Source: JBPCOB01 sp051000715
Lineage (GTDB): Bacteria; Actinomycetota; Actinomycetes; JALYNC01
NCBI GenBank assembly: GCA_051000715.1
Contig: JBPCOB010000162.1
Span: forward strand, 1 to 14,101
Direction of reading: 5' to 3'
DNA length: 14,101 nt
Shown: one piece after another, positions 13,182 to 14,101 of the stretch
How the letters are laid out: the number at the start of each line of letters is the position of its first letter
Numbering within the stretch: the first letter of the stretch is position 1
The notes under the pieces: model-generated
What the model was told of the DNA's origin: nothing
Database searches by the model: none
Seen by the model: only the letters and a program-made list of their open reading frames with translations
Program-made: the position numbers and the translations under genes

Positions 13182-14101
13182 TGCCCAGCCCCTGCGACGT
13201 CGTACTTGGCAACCTGTGCGATGCCGGTGGGGCGATCGGTGCGGCCGCCGGCAGCATCTTTGACGCCGCGGCGCAGAAGCTCGCCGAGGGCCTGGCTGAC
13301 GCCACCAAGGCGGTGATGACGTTTTGGACGGACCTGCCGATGCCGCAGCTGTCCACGGCGAGCGGCCCGATCGCGCAGCTGCGGTCGATGACGTACTGGC
13401 TGACTGGGTTCGTCGCGGTGCTGTCGCTGCTGATCGCGGCGGGGCAGATGGCCTGGTCGCGGTCGGGGCAGCCGGCCGGGCGAGCAGCGAAGGGGATCCT
13501 GACGCTGATCGTCGCGTCGGGCGCCGGCGTCGCCGCGGTCAACGCCCTGGGGTACTTCGGCGACCAGTATTCGCAGTGGATCCTGGACCGCTCCGCCGAC
13601 GGTGACCTCGGCGCGCGGCTGGCCAGCCTGGCCACGATCAGCGGCGTCCCGGGCCTCGGTTCGGGGCTGGTGCTGATCGTCGCGCTGGTGGCGATCCTGG
13701 CGTCGCTGGCGCAGATGGGCCTGATGCTGGTCCGGATCGCGGTGGTGACGATGTTGGCGGGGACGTTGCCGCTGTCGGCAGCGGCGACGTCGACGGCGAC
13801 CGGTCGGGCGTGGTTTCAGCGGGTGGTGGCCTGGCTGCTGGCGTTCGTGTTGTACAAGCCGGCGGCGGCAACGGTGTACGCGAGCGCGTTTCTGCTGATC
13901 GGGCACGGTCAGGACGCGGCTTCGGTGTTGTCGGGGCTGTTCCTGATGATCTTGGCGATCGTCGCTTTGCCGGCGCTGCTGCGGCTGGTCACACCGGCGG
14001 TCGCGGCGGCGACGAGCTCGGGGGCGGCGGGCGGCGCGGCCGCGGCGGCGGGGGCGTTGGCGACCGGCGCGCGGATGCTGGCCGGGACGCTGCCGTTGTC
14101 G
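13181..14101 (+). CDS. TrbL/VirB6-like transfer channel protein (partial, runs off end)
   Basis: The GTG at 13181 shares its G with the preceding TAG stop, and the frame is open to the window edge (307 codons). An amphipathic N-terminal region (1-65, including LAEGLADATKAVMTFWTDLP) precedes about six hydrophobic helices near 71-91, 104-123, 160-186, 188-200, 211-230 and 238-266. A Gly/Ala-rich stretch then begins at about 270 and continues past the edge. This topology fits the polytopic TrbL/VirB6 inner-membrane channel component of type IV secretion. WFQRVVAWLLAFVLYKPAAA is typical of the actinobacterial form. The rest of the protein and the coupling and ATPase genes would be expected downstream. 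Confidence 0.75.
   Translation, partial: MPSPCDVVLGNLCDAGGAIGAAAGSIFDAAAQKLAEGLADATKAVMTFWTDLPMPQLSTASGPIAQLRSMTYWLTGFVAVLSLLIAAGQMAWSRSGQPAGRAAKGILTLIVASGAGVAAVNALGYFGDQYSQWILDRSADGDLGARLASLATISGVPGLGSGLVLIVALVAILASLAQMGLMLVRIAVVTMLAGTLPLSAAATSTATGRAWFQRVVAWLLAFVLYKPAAATVYASAFLLIGHGQDAASVLSGLFLMILAIVALPALLRLVTPAVAAATSSGAAGGAAAAAGALATGARMLAGTLPLS

Noticed and set aside
13016..13906. 296-codon minus-strand open frame
   Set aside because: It is antisense to the VirB8-like and TrbL-like genes. Its translation is dominated by Arg, His and Gln, typical of a shadow of GC-rich coding sequence.
1..14101. CRISPR array, tRNA or rRNA genes, tRNA-type attachment site
   Set aside because: I saw no regularly spaced direct repeats, cloverleaf arms, rRNA-like stretches or integrase in the window. 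This is a reading by eye; a covariance-model search could still find a tRNA fragment.

Overview
The window is very GC-rich and has frequent GTG starts, 1-14 bp gene overlaps, an EspR-like regulator, a DUF6545/MAB_1171c-type membrane protein and an actinobacterial-type conjugation cluster. This points to a high-GC actinomycete (Actinomycetota); the genus cannot be fixed from the sequence. The content reads as a plasmid or an integrative conjugative element. No integrase, relaxase or coupling ATPase lies inside the window, so the choice between those two is open.

Layout. (1) 1-451: the C-terminal remnant of a Nudix hydrolase gene on the minus strand, with a hairpin just after its stop. (2) 457-2121: a complete IS1380-family insertion sequence with 14-bp terminal repeats, a CTTAG target duplication and one transposase. 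A 15-bp hairpin brackets the transposase ribosome binding site. (3) 2127-2431: a stretch with no recognisable gene. (4) 2432-6332, all minus strand: a replication and partition module. In transcription order it holds a small ribbon-helix-helix (RHH) protein, a hairpin-rich leader, a winged-helix replication-initiator-like protein, a frameshifted small winged-helix gene, a cluster of CTAG-centred palindromic sites, ParA, and a ParB-like partner with two RHH-like domains. (5) 6428-8343, minus strand: a muralytic NlpC/P60 peptidase and a small exported protein, typical of a conjugative type IV secretion system. (6) 8411-11333, plus strand: a tightly overlapped cassette of EspR-like regulator, ImmA/IrrE-type metallopeptidase, MAB_1171c-like multi-pass protein and PAP2-like membrane protein, preceded by a short ORF with a strong ribosome binding site. 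(7) 11402-14101, plus strand: a promoter with a perfect TTGACA box, then a DUF6668-like protein, a small two-helix pilin-like protein, a single-pass VirB8-like protein and a TrbL/VirB6-like channel protein that runs off the end.

How it fits together: modules 4, 5 and 7 are backbone (copy control, partition, mating apparatus). Module 6 sits between the two divergent halves of the secretion genes. It could be cargo, a regulator of transfer, or a stress-responsive membrane-remodelling unit. The four-gene cassette and the CTAG-site/double-RHH partition system are the least conventional parts of the window.
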